From positions 408,771 to 472,770 of the forward strand of contig NZ_JABFCN010000048.1 in the NCBI RefSeq assembly GCF_013087515.1: a DNA stretch of 64,000 nt, given 5' to 3'. Below the pieces are notes generated by a model. The model searched no databases. It was given only the letters and a program-made list of their open reading frames with translations, and was not told the origin of the DNA. This DNA comes from Rhizobium sophorae (GTDB lineage: Bacteria; Pseudomonadota; Alphaproteobacteria; Rhizobiales; Rhizobiaceae). Shown piece by piece: positions 52,087-60,041 of the stretch. Positions within the stretch are counted from its first letter, which is position 1; the number at the start of each line of letters is the position of its first letter. The translations under genes were made by a program, and so were the position numbers.

Positions 52087-52908
52087 GTGAAAGCGCAATT
52101 CCACTTACCGCTGGCCACCTATCCTGACGCAAGCTCCTTCTCGCTTCTTCAGAATGCTGTTTATGTTGCCCTTCACCAAAATGCCGGTTTGACGGCCAGG
52201 ATACCGCTGGTCAGGATCGAACCCGTTCAGCCGCGATTTCCATCCTTCCTTGACGTCGACAAAATGCGTGCGGAGGCGGAGCGCTTGAGTAGAGACAATG
52301 GAACCGTTCTCGGACAGACGCTCCGTGATTATGCGAAGAAAGCTGAGGTCGAGGTCGAGATCCAGCCATTCGATGTGAGGCAGCCGTTTGTCGCGCAAAC
52401 TCTTGCCGAGTTGTCGCGCGCATATGATCTTTCCATTTTGGAAGCATCTGAACTGATGAGGCCGCTGATCGAGAGTGTGCTGTTTGGAAGCGGTCGACCG
52501 CTCCTGCTTTTTCCCCCGGATAATTTCAGCGGCCGGATCGATGCTGTTGCCGTAGCCTGGGATGGAGGAGCCACCGTGGCGCGGACACTGGCGGGTGCCA
52601 GGTTCTTGCTGGAACAGGCTTCGCGTGTCGTCCTGATTTCCGTCACCGATGATAAGCAGATTGACGAGCGCAGCCGAGATCACCTCGCTGCTGCGCTTCG
52701 GAAGGCTGGTCTTGCCGTCGATGTCGCAGCCGTGCAAGCGAAGGGAAGCTCACCGGCCAGCGTCATTCAAGGCGCAGCCCTGGAACGCAAGGCAGATTTG
52801 CTCGTCGCCGGCGCGTTCGGTCATTCGAGGCTGCGCGAATTCATCTTGGGAGGGGTCACACGATCGCTGTTAACCCGCCTCGAAATGCCCACTGTCCTTT
52901 GCCACTAA
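52087..52908 (+). CDS. universal stress protein (UspA family)
   Basis: 273 residues, two Usp-like halves. The C-terminal half has the nucleotide-binding loop GAFGHSRLREFILGGVTRSL. The N-terminal half is degenerate. The GTG at 52087 has GGAAGGA at spacing 7-8, so it is preferred over upstream in-frame codons (52024, 52054). Confidence 0.85.
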   Translation: MKAQFHLPLATYPDASSFSLLQNAVYVALHQNAGLTARIPLVRIEPVQPRFPSFLDVDKMRAEAERLSRDNGTVLGQTLRDYAKKAEVEVEIQPFDVRQPFVAQTLAELSRAYDLSILEASELMRPLIESVLFGSGRPLLLFPPDNFSGRIDAVAVAWDGGATVARTLAGARFLLEQASRVVLISVTDDKQIDERSRDHLAAALRKAGLAVDVAAVQAKGSSPASVIQGAALERKADLLVAGAFGHSRLREFILGGVTRSLLTRLEMPTVLCH

Positions 52909-53054
52909 ATGCAGTGCGCGCGGCGCGTTGCCGATGACCGCAACATCGATCACTTCCAGGAGAAGAGCGCCTCTGCGGGTGCCAAGTATCCAAGGCTCGC
53001 ACAAACCATCGCCATCACGAAGATCTGATGCGACAACCAACACCTGGGAAGGAA

Positions 53055-53579
53055 TCAATGAACCTGCACGGTGTCTGAAGGCATCGGCTTGGCAAGTTCC
53101 CTGACGATCGCTTCAAGCGCATCGGCCGTCGTCCGCAGGCCGGATGACCGGGCAATTTTCAGTGCCGCATTGCAGTGAGCGGACAATTCGTCTTGCTGGA
53201 CGTGATCATTCGTCGGGAATACGATGCCCGCATATTGCGACGGGTTTCCGGATTCATCCCTGAAGCAGCGGCCGAAGGCCGCCACGGCTATGATTTGCCC
53301 GCTTCGATCAAATACCCGATAGTCACAGCGATACGGATTTCCTGTGATCACCGATTCTGAAATCGCCTTGGCCACGGATGGCTTGTCGTCCGGGTGAATC
53401 CGGTCGAGGTATCTTATGACCGGCAGCCCCGTGAGAGTCTCTTCGGGATCAAGCCCAAAGAGGTTTGCCAGCGCCGAATCCGCATAAACCTTGTCGGTCG
53501 CCAAGTCCCAGGTGAAAATACCCGGCTCTTCGGCAAAAGAAAATTCGGACGTTCCCAAAGCTCTGTTGACAAGACTCAT
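53055..53579 (-). CDS. PAS-domain protein
   Basis: 174 residues. One PAS fold at 15-115: GIFTWDLATDKVYADSALAN, FGLDPEETLTGLPV, DRIHPDDKP and the PAC-like YRCDYRVFDRSGQIIAVAAF. No output domain; the C-terminal 40 residues are helical (AALKIARSSGLRTTADALEA). Might be a stand-alone sensor partner. The start at 53579 gives the natural beginning. Confidence 0.8.
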   Translation of the reverse strand: MSLVNRALGTSEFSFAEEPGIFTWDLATDKVYADSALANLFGLDPEETLTGLPVIRYLDRIHPDDKPSVAKAISESVITGNPYRCDYRVFDRSGQIIAVAAFGRCFRDESGNPSQYAGIVFPTNDHVQQDELSAHCNAALKIARSSGLRTTADALEAIVRELAKPMPSDTVQVH

Positions 53580-53879
53580 TCCGCATCCCCGGTCTGCACG
53601 CCATGCTGCCGGGGGGTGGGCCCCCGGTTCTTGAGAGAATACGACGCGCTCGATCAATAACAGGGCGGTCGACCATTTCACCCCGATCTTAGCCGCCTTT
53701 CCATCGGACGCAACTCCAAGGACATTTCGAGGTCCCCCGCGACCGCCACACGAGCTCCTCGCATGCAGCCAGCAGCGTCGTTTTCTTGACGCGCGCGGCG
53801 AAGATGTGCTCCACCTCGGCTTCGGCGTTCCAGAAAGCGACGAAGCTGATAAGACCGGCGCGAGGGGTTGACGGACATC
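53580..53879. other. 300-base region upstream of pxpA
   Basis: A minus-strand frame of about 55 codons (FVAFWNAEAEVEHIFAARVK, then LAACEELVWRSRG, stop near 53690) has good protein-like composition but no start codon before the preceding stop, so may be the tail of a lost gene. No other content. Confidence 0.5.
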
Positions 53880-54659
53880 ATGACGAAAATCGATCTCAAC
53901 TCTGATCTGGGGGAGGCGTTTGGACCTTGGCGCATGGGCGACGACAAGGCGATCCTTGACGTCGTCACCAGTGCGAACATTGCATGTGGCGGGCATGCCG
54001 GAGATCCAGCGACGATGGTCGAGACGCTCGCGCTCGCAAGTGAGCGGGGTGTCGTCGCCGGGGCCCATCCGGGTTTTGCAGATCGCGAGGGCTTCGGACG
54101 ACGCCTGATCCCCTTGAGCGTCCGGGAAGTGGAGCAGCTTGTCGCGACGCAGACAGGGGCGCTGATGGGAGCTGCGGCTCTGACGGGCGCCCGCGTCCGT
54201 TACATCAAACCACACGGCGCACTCGCCAATTGGGCGGCCGACGAACGGCCGGTCGCCGACGCCATCGTCCGCGCAACGCGAGCGGTCTCCCCGGAACTTG
54301 CCATACTGGCGATCTCCGGGACTGAACTGGAACATGCGGCCCGCAATGCCGGGATGACCGTCTTCAGTGAGATTTTTGCCGACCGCGGCTACCTCTCCAC
54401 GGGTCGGCTCGTGCCGCGCAACCTGCCGGGAGCGATGATCGATGATCCCGCGGAGGCAGCATCGAGATTGATCGGGTACCTGTCCAGCGGCCTCATGCCG
54501 ACGGTCGACGGCGTTCCGATCCCTCTCGATGCGCACTCGATCTGCGTTCATGGGGACAGCCCAGGATCGCTCGCCATGACCGTCCACGTGCGCCAGGAAC
54601 TGCAAAAGGCAGGCATCGAGGTGGCACCATTCCTTCAACCGACAAAGGAAAACAGGTGA
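53880..54659 (+). CDS. pxpA: 5-oxoprolinase subunit A (LamB/YcsF family)
   Basis: 259 residues. MTKIDLNSDLGEAFGPWRMG and ANIACGGHAGDP are the family signatures, with VAGAHPGFADREGFGRR and IKPHGAL. Part of PxpABC, which hydrolyses 5-oxoproline with ATP. Stop TGA overlaps the next small ORF (TGATG). Confidence 0.95.
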   Translation: MTKIDLNSDLGEAFGPWRMGDDKAILDVVTSANIACGGHAGDPATMVETLALASERGVVAGAHPGFADREGFGRRLIPLSVREVEQLVATQTGALMGAAALTGARVRYIKPHGALANWAADERPVADAIVRATRAVSPELAILAISGTELEHAARNAGMTVFSEIFADRGYLSTGRLVPRNLPGAMIDDPAEAASRLIGYLSSGLMPTVDGVPIPLDAHSICVHGDSPGSLAMTVHVRQELQKAGIEVAPFLQPTKENR

Positions 54660-54766
54660 TGGCCAAAGGCTATCCTATCGCCGAGGTTACCGTCACCGAT
54701 CCGGAAGCCAAGGCGCTTCGGGCAGGTGCTGCGGATGCGGACTTCATGATCGAAGGCGCCGACTGA
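54659..54766 (+). pseudogene. internally deleted DUF1330 gene remnant
   Basis: A 35-codon frame: MAKGYPIAEVTVTDPEA matches the start of DUF1330 proteins, and LRAGAADADFMIEGAD matches their C-terminal end. The roughly 60 middle residues are missing, and the reading frame is kept. It overlaps the pxpA stop and ends just before pxpB. Best explained by an in-frame deletion. Confidence 0.65.
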
Positions 54767-54767
54767 T

Positions 54768-55475
54768 TTGTCACAGGACCCATCCGCATCGTCCGGCAGC
54801 GTGCCGAACTACCGCCCGGTGGGCGGGCACGCGGTGCTCGTCGAATTCGGCGCAACCATCGATAAACGGATCCACGATCGGGTCGTCAAGCTGGATGCCG
54901 CCTTGAAGGCGGCACCCTTTCAAGGATTCGTCGAAGCCGTTCCGGCCTATGCCAGCATTCTCGTATGCTTCGATCCGCTCGTGGCCGATCATCGCACGAC
55001 GGAGGCGGCCATTGCCGAGCGTCTGGCGGCTGAGGTTCCAAAGACGATTGGAGCGATGCGCGAAGTCGAAGTCTGCTACGATCCTGATCTTGCGCCCGAC
55101 CTTGCCGCCGTCGCCGAGGCAAGCGGATTGTCGCCGGAAGACGTAATATCCGCCCATCTCTCCGGCGACTACAGCGTCTTCATGTACGGCTTCGCTCCAG
55201 GCTACGCTTACCTTGCAGGCGTGCCCAAAGCCATTCAGCAGCCGAGGAAGCCGGCGCCTATTCGCGGCATCGCCGCCGGAAGCGTGCTGATCGCAGGTCC
55301 GCAGTGCCTGGTCAGCACGCTCACCATGCCGACCGGCTGGTGGATCATCGGCCGCTCGCCGACGAAGATCCTCGATGCCGCATCGAACGACCGTCCGTTC
55401 CTATTCGACGTCGGCGACGCGGTGCGCTTCCGCCGCATATCGAGGGCCGAATTCGACGCGAGGTGCCTCGCATGA
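54768..55475 (+). CDS. pxpB: 5-oxoprolinase subunit B
   Basis: 235 residues. VEFGATIDKRIHDRVVKLDA, YGFAPGYAYLAGVP and GSVLIAGPQCLVSTLTMPTG are family motifs of the allophanate-hydrolase-like subunit 1. The TTG at 54768 begins the frame one base after the small ORF. ATG of pxpC overlaps its stop. Confidence 0.92.
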   Translation: MSQDPSASSGSVPNYRPVGGHAVLVEFGATIDKRIHDRVVKLDAALKAAPFQGFVEAVPAYASILVCFDPLVADHRTTEAAIAERLAAEVPKTIGAMREVEVCYDPDLAPDLAAVAEASGLSPEDVISAHLSGDYSVFMYGFAPGYAYLAGVPKAIQQPRKPAPIRGIAAGSVLIAGPQCLVSTLTMPTGWWIIGRSPTKILDAASNDRPFLFDVGDAVRFRRISRAEFDARCLA

Positions 55476-56419
55476 GCCAAGCCATCCTTGCAATCAACTT
55501 CGCGGGTCCGCACGTCGCGGTCCAGGATAAAGGACGTCACGGATTGATGCGTTACGGCGTCCCGGCCTCCGGTCCGATGGACAGGACCTCGTTTGCAGCC
55601 GCCAACGCCGCCGTCGGCAATCCTGCCTCTCAGCCCGCAATCGAAGTCTCCATGGGCGGCCTGGTTCTCGACTGTATGTCGGGGGAGGTTACGTTCGCCG
55701 TCGCGGGAGGGGGATTCATCGTAGAGCATGCCGGCGCCAAGCGCAGCGCATGGATGGTCGCCACCTTGAGGGCCGGGGAGCGGCTGGCAATTCGTCCGGG
55801 GCATTGGGGAAGCTGGACCTATCTGGCCTTAGCCGGTCAAATCAAGGCGAAGACCTGGCTCGGCAGCATGTCGACGCACAGTCTCTCCGGCCTCGGCGGC
55901 GGGCGCCTTGCAGTCGGACAGACCATCACCGTCGCCGATCCCCAAGTACGCGACGATCGACATGGTCCGATCATATGTCCAGTCTTCGCAAGACCGCGAT
56001 CCGAGCTGCGTGTGGTGGTCGGGCCACAGGATCGGTTCTTCTCGAAAGAAACCTTGTCGAATTTCCTTTCATCGCCTTTCCGCCTGAGCGACGCCTATGA
56101 CCGCATGGGCGTACGCCTCCAAGGTCCGTCGCTTGCGCCAAGCGTCGCGCTGGACATGCCGTCGGAAGCGATCGTGCGGGGCTCGGTGCAGGTCGCCGGA
56201 GACGGTGTTCCCACCATTCTGCTGGCCGACCACCAGACGACCGGAGGATATCCCAAGATCGCCACGGTAGTCGATTCCGATCTGGACGCCTTCGTCCAGC
56301 TGCGCCCACGCGACCATGTCGGCTTCCTGGCCGTGACGCCGCAGCAGGCGATCGAACACATTCGGCTTCGGGCTTCGACTATGTCCCGTTACCTCGCGGC
56401 GGTCCGCGACGGACCATAG
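55472..56419 (+). CDS. pxpC: 5-oxoprolinase subunit C
   Basis: 315 residues, allophanate-hydrolase-like subunit 2 (biotin-dependent carboxyltransferase-type fold). Motifs: QDKGRHGLMRYGVPASGPMD, GPQDRFF, YDRMGVRLQGP and LLADHQTTGGYPKIATV. Start overlaps the pxpB stop (ATGA), so it is translationally coupled. Completes the pathway with pxpA. Confidence 0.95.
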   Translation: MSQAILAINFAGPHVAVQDKGRHGLMRYGVPASGPMDRTSFAAANAAVGNPASQPAIEVSMGGLVLDCMSGEVTFAVAGGGFIVEHAGAKRSAWMVATLRAGERLAIRPGHWGSWTYLALAGQIKAKTWLGSMSTHSLSGLGGGRLAVGQTITVADPQVRDDRHGPIICPVFARPRSELRVVVGPQDRFFSKETLSNFLSSPFRLSDAYDRMGVRLQGPSLAPSVALDMPSEAIVRGSVQVAGDGVPTILLADHQTTGGYPKIATVVDSDLDAFVQLRPRDHVGFLAVTPQQAIEHIRLRASTMSRYLAAVRDGP

Positions 56420-56529
56420 AACACCCGAATATAGGCTGATGAGCTGAAGGGCAGGGGACGATAGACGCTTGGAGCTGCCGTTAGCTCGAAGTACTGTTAA
56501 GGAAAATCCAGTTTCAGTTCGGGGGCACC

Positions 56530-57219
56530 ATGGATTTTCTGAACGTCGCGGCGATCGTTTTTTTCCTTCTCGTCTGGGTGGCGGTCGAGCCTTTGATGGC
56601 AGCAGGGTGGCCGAGGAAGAACGATAGCCTTTCCGTAGACATGGTGCGCGTTCGCGCCGCCTGGATGCGGGAGGTCCTGACGCGCGACAACAACTTCATC
56701 GGCGACGCCGCGATCCTCGGGCACACGATCAATTCGGCATCCTTCTTCGGCTCCGCCAATCTCATCGTCATCGTTGGGCTGAGCGGCGCGCTGTTCATGG
56801 AGCCGAACTATGGATCGGGTGGCCTGATCGCGATGTTTGCGGCTCAGGATCCGGCGTGGTTTTTCCAGTGCAAGGTTCTCCTGATCATGGCGACGCTGCT
56901 GCGGGGACTATCCGATTTCATCTGGGCGGTCCGGCAGATCAACTACTGCCTGGCGGCGATCGGGGCGAGCCCCTCTCGCGATGAAGACAGGGACATCGCC
57001 GGTTGGACGAACGCCCTGACCCTGGTTTTGAACCCTGCGCTTCGATCATTCAGCGTCGGTGTCCGGTCCTACTACTTTACCGTTGCAGCCGCCTTCTGGT
57101 TCATCGGGCCAACCCCCTTCGCTATTGCGACCATCCTCAGCGTCGGCATTTTGATCTGGCGTCAATCCTGGTCGGATGCTGCAAAGGGGATGATGGCCAT
57201 ACGGAAGCTGCTTGACTAG
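56530..57219 (+). CDS. DUF599 family membrane protein
   Basis: 229 residues, four likely helices (FLNVAAIVFFLLVWVAVEPL; ANLIVIVGLSGALF; VLLIMATLLRGLSDFIWAVR; a C-terminal pair). The family's RxAWM and DRDIAGWTN/RSFSVGVRSYYF motifs are visible. Function unknown. The stop codon overlaps the following repeat. Confidence 0.88.
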   Translation: MDFLNVAAIVFFLLVWVAVEPLMAAGWPRKNDSLSVDMVRVRAAWMREVLTRDNNFIGDAAILGHTINSASFFGSANLIVIVGLSGALFMEPNYGSGGLIAMFAAQDPAWFFQCKVLLIMATLLRGLSDFIWAVRQINYCLAAIGASPSRDEDRDIAGWTNALTLVLNPALRSFSVGVRSYYFTVAAAFWFIGPTPFAIATILSVGILIWRQSWSDAAKGMMAIRKLLD

Positions 57220-57330
57220 AGCATGATGGCGAAAAGTGTGCGCGGTTTTCGGACGACGTCATGCTCTAACTATATAATACAGAACAGGATTCAGATTTGT
57301 GGCCGACCGGCCTAAAATCATCCTGTTCGG
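57218..57330. repeat. RIME-like mosaic repeat
   Basis: AGAGCATGA (57218-57226) pairs with TCATGCTCT (57259-57267); an inner CGAAAA/TTTTCG stem is nested in it, followed by a second dyad beginning GAACAGGATT and ending near ATCATCCTGTTC. I recognise this as the Rhizobium-specific intergenic mosaic element type, from memory. Confidence 0.7.
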
Positions 57331-57381
57331 GACCCAAGCCTTAAGCTGGGCTGAGAAGCGATATCTTACTGGAGGTGTCCG

Positions 57382-58290
57382 ATGGATCGTCTCGAAGCGA
57401 TGCGCATGTTGCTGGCGGTCGTCGACGCCGGAAGCATCTCAGCCGGTAGCAGGAAGTTGAACGCGCCATTACCCAGCGTCAGCCGAAAGGTGGCCGAACT
57501 CGAACGACATCTTGGGACAAACCTCATCGTCCGCACCAGCCGTAATCTTCAACTCACCGATGCAGGGCGCGACTATGTCGACGCCGCTCGAAAGATCATG
57601 GCGGATCTCGATGAGGCCGAACGACGAGCGTCGGGGGAATACCAGACGCCCAGAGGCGTGCTGACGATCACGATGCCGATCGAATACGGGAGCCGATACG
57701 TGCTGCCCATTGCGCTGAGCTTCATGGACAAATACCCGGAGGTGTCGCTGAACCTTCTGTCGCTCGACCGCACGGTCGATCTCGTTTCCGAGCAGGTGGA
57801 TATAGCGATCCGTCTCGGTGACCTCGCCGACAGCGCCCTCCATGCCGTCAAGGTCGGCGAATTCCGCCTGCTGACCTGCGCGAGTCCTGCCTATCTCGAG
57901 CGGCATGGCATGCCGGGGCGTCCCGGCGACCTCACCAATCGCGACGGGATCATCTTCAACAAGCGAACATTCTTCTGGACCTTTGACGCCGACGGCACGC
58001 CGATAGAGGCGGTGCCCCGCAACCGGCTGGAGGTGAATACCGCAGCGAACTGTGTTGCGGCGGCCGTCGGCGGGGCGGGAATCGCGCGGCTGTTCGACTA
58101 TCAGATTCCAGACGAGCTGGCGTCCGGCGCGCTCGTTCCGATCCTCCGCGATTGCGACGGTCCACCCCAGCCCATTCATATCGTCTACGCGCGACAGGGG
58201 CTTCTCGCGTTGAAGGTACGGGCTTTTGTCGACTGGGCACTGCCGCGGTTGCGGAATATCCGCCAAGAAAATCAAACGTTATCTGAATGA
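57382..58290 (+). CDS. LysR-family transcriptional regulator
   Basis: 302 residues. HTH in AGSISAGSRKLNAPLPSVSR, then KVAELERHLGTNLIVRTSRN and LQLTDAG, followed by the co-inducer domain (YGSRYVLPIALSFMDKYPEV, IRLGDLADSAL). Converges with and overlaps by 12 bases the alpha/beta hydrolase gene; may regulate it. GGAGG lies close to the ATG. Confidence 0.92.
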   Translation: MDRLEAMRMLLAVVDAGSISAGSRKLNAPLPSVSRKVAELERHLGTNLIVRTSRNLQLTDAGRDYVDAARKIMADLDEAERRASGEYQTPRGVLTITMPIEYGSRYVLPIALSFMDKYPEVSLNLLSLDRTVDLVSEQVDIAIRLGDLADSALHAVKVGEFRLLTCASPAYLERHGMPGRPGDLTNRDGIIFNKRTFFWTFDADGTPIEAVPRNRLEVNTAANCVAAAVGGAGIARLFDYQIPDELASGALVPILRDCDGPPQPIHIVYARQGLLALKVRAFVDWALPRLRNIRQENQTLSE

Positions 58291-59226
58291 TGTGCGTATT
58301 TCTTCAACTGTTTGTTTCGAATTCTGAAGGTGTGGAAAGTGACCGGTGCCGGGCAGGACGTCGAGTTTCACTCCAATCTTGCCGGCGAACTCGATGCCCA
58401 TTTCCCTTGCGATGTAGATGTCCTTCTCGCCCCAGATCACCTTCATGGGCGTCTTCAGCCGGTCGAGGTTGGCCTCGAGATAATGCTGGTCGCGGGTGAA
58501 ATTCGCGTAGTAGTGCGCGAATGCGTCCGCCGACGTGACGCCATCACGGCTCCATGACCGGATCATGTCTTGCTGGACGTCGATCCGCAGATCGAATTGC
58601 TCAGCGGGAGAGAGGCCGCGCCTGTGCACGTTCTGAAGGATCTCGTCGCTCGTCTTGTTCATGTAAGCCCGGGTCGGCGAAGCGGTGGGCTCGGCTTTGA
58701 GATTCTGCAGGTTCTCCCACATGTATTGCGGCCGGTCGAACGGCGCGAAGTCTCCGACGATGATCTGCCTGGCGATCGTCGGCTCGTCGAGAGCAAGCAG
58801 CAGGACGGGCAGGGCGCCAATGTCAGTCGCGTAGATCACGAGCTTCGACCGGTCGATGCCTGCCCGCTCGATATAGGCCTTCAACACTCGGGCGTACTCT
58901 TTCGGCGCGTAGGAAAACCGGTTCAAATCCGGGCGCGACGACTGCCCGTAACCCGGCCAATCGAAGGCGTGGACGTCGTAGTCGCGAGCAAGCGTTGTCG
59001 CAATGCCCTTCCACACCATCAGCGTTTCCGGAAACCCATGCAGGAAAAGCACGGTGCCTTTTGGCGCGTGGGCGCGGACAATCATCCTCCTCAGCGTGAG
59101 GATCTGGTCGATCTCGATGAAGTCGGCGGCGTCTTGCACGGCTTGCGTAGAAGCGAAGGCTTCAGACGTGTGGGAAAAGGGAGTTGCCGCGGCTGACGCA
59201 GCATTTGCGGTTTTGTCCTTAGACAT
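58279..59226 (-). CDS. alpha/beta hydrolase (epoxide hydrolase / dehalogenase type)
   Basis: 315 residues from the ATG at 59226. HGFPETLMVWKG is the oxyanion region, ATDIGALPVL carries an Asp nucleophile as in epoxide hydrolases and dehalogenases, GEKDIYIAREMG the acid, GTGHFPHLQN the catalytic His. Upstream AGAAAGGACA supports the start. The longer frame to 59715 crosses the VOC gene promoter and is not credible. Confidence 0.85.
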   Translation of the reverse strand: MSKDKTANAASAAATPFSHTSEAFASTQAVQDAADFIEIDQILTLRRMIVRAHAPKGTVLFLHGFPETLMVWKGIATTLARDYDVHAFDWPGYGQSSRPDLNRFSYAPKEYARVLKAYIERAGIDRSKLVIYATDIGALPVLLLALDEPTIARQIIVGDFAPFDRPQYMWENLQNLKAEPTASPTRAYMNKTSDEILQNVHRRGLSPAEQFDLRIDVQQDMIRSWSRDGVTSADAFAHYYANFTRDQHYLEANLDRLKTPMKVIWGEKDIYIAREMGIEFAGKIGVKLDVLPGTGHFPHLQNSKQTVEEIRTSFR

Positions 59227-59529
59227 AGGATGTCCTTTCTGAACGGCGGTCAGCCAAAGCCCAAAAGCCGCCTGTCTCCACAAATAATTGAGCATGGCGT
59301 CAGCCCGCGGTAGCCGGAGAAAGTGAGAGGAACCCTCTCGACGGCGGCAGCGCTGCAACCCGGCTGCCCAAGGCTGACATCTGAACGAGAGGGTGCCTCT
59401 CACTTTCCCGAGGTGCCGGCCGGCCGTCGACCCGCCCAAATATCCACCAGCCGCCGATTTGAGACAGCTCGTTGGCGTTTGCTTGCGGAAGGCAGAACGT
59501 CGGCCGCGACAGTATAAGGAAGAACTGAT
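59227..59529. other. 303-base divergent promoter region
   Basis: Between the hydrolase and VOC gene. Apart from the operator pair (59319-59407) no gene or other structure is seen. Confidence 0.7.
59319..59407. promoter_or_regulatory. pair of inverted operator-like sites
   Basis: Arm 1 (59319-59340) and arm 2 (59386-59407) are 22-base inverted repeats differing at one position, with 45 bases between. Each arm is itself a near-dyad built on GAGAGG...CCTCTC. Centres are 67 bp apart. A regulator dimer binding each arm is likely; which regulator is unknown. Confidence 0.6.
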
Positions 59530-59973
59530 ATGACTGCCATTACCCAAAGCAGCCAGGTTGCGGCCGCCCCCGACAAGGTCCGCGGCCTCCCGGGCCACGC
59601 CACTGTCGGCACGAACGATCTGGATGCCGCCTCGGTATTCTACGACAAGCTTCTGGCCGTGTTCGGGATCGGACGAGTCCTCGTCCAGCCCAACCGAGCC
59701 ATCTACTACGGTCATCGCACGCTCGAATTCGGTATCATCAAGCCGTTCGATGGCCGCCCTGCCACCGTCGGCAACGGTGGAATGATTGCTTTCGAAGCTC
59801 CGTCCCGTTCAAAGGTCGACGAAGCCCATGCAACTGCATTGGCGGCGGGTGGCTCGGACGAAGGGGCTCCTGGTCCGCGTGGCGAGAACGGCACGGGTCC
59901 TTACTGCGCCTATTTTCGCGATCCCGAAGGCAACAAGTTTCTTATCTTTCGTTCCGGCGCGGGCGCGGCCTGA
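59530..59973 (+). CDS. VOC-family (glyoxalase-like) protein
   Basis: 147 residues. GHATVGTNDLDAASVFYDKL is the typical first beta-alpha-beta unit with a metal His, and CAYFRDPEGNKFLIF the last with a Glu ligand. Single VOC domain. Substrate unknown. Next gene is an exported epoxide hydrolase, 68 bases on. Confidence 0.88.
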   Translation: MTAITQSSQVAAAPDKVRGLPGHATVGTNDLDAASVFYDKLLAVFGIGRVLVQPNRAIYYGHRTLEFGIIKPFDGRPATVGNGGMIAFEAPSRSKVDEAHATALAAGGSDEGAPGPRGENGTGPYCAYFRDPEGNKFLIFRSGAGAA

Positions 59974-60041
59974 CGTTTTCGGCATTGAAGCGGGGCAGGG
60001 CATCTTTTCCTCTCCTCGATATCACGAAAGGACACGGCATC

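Noticed and set aside
52870..53058. 62-codon minus frame between PAS and UspA genes
   Set aside because: Starts with TTG directly at the PAS stop, overlaps the uspA end antiparallel, no domain seen.
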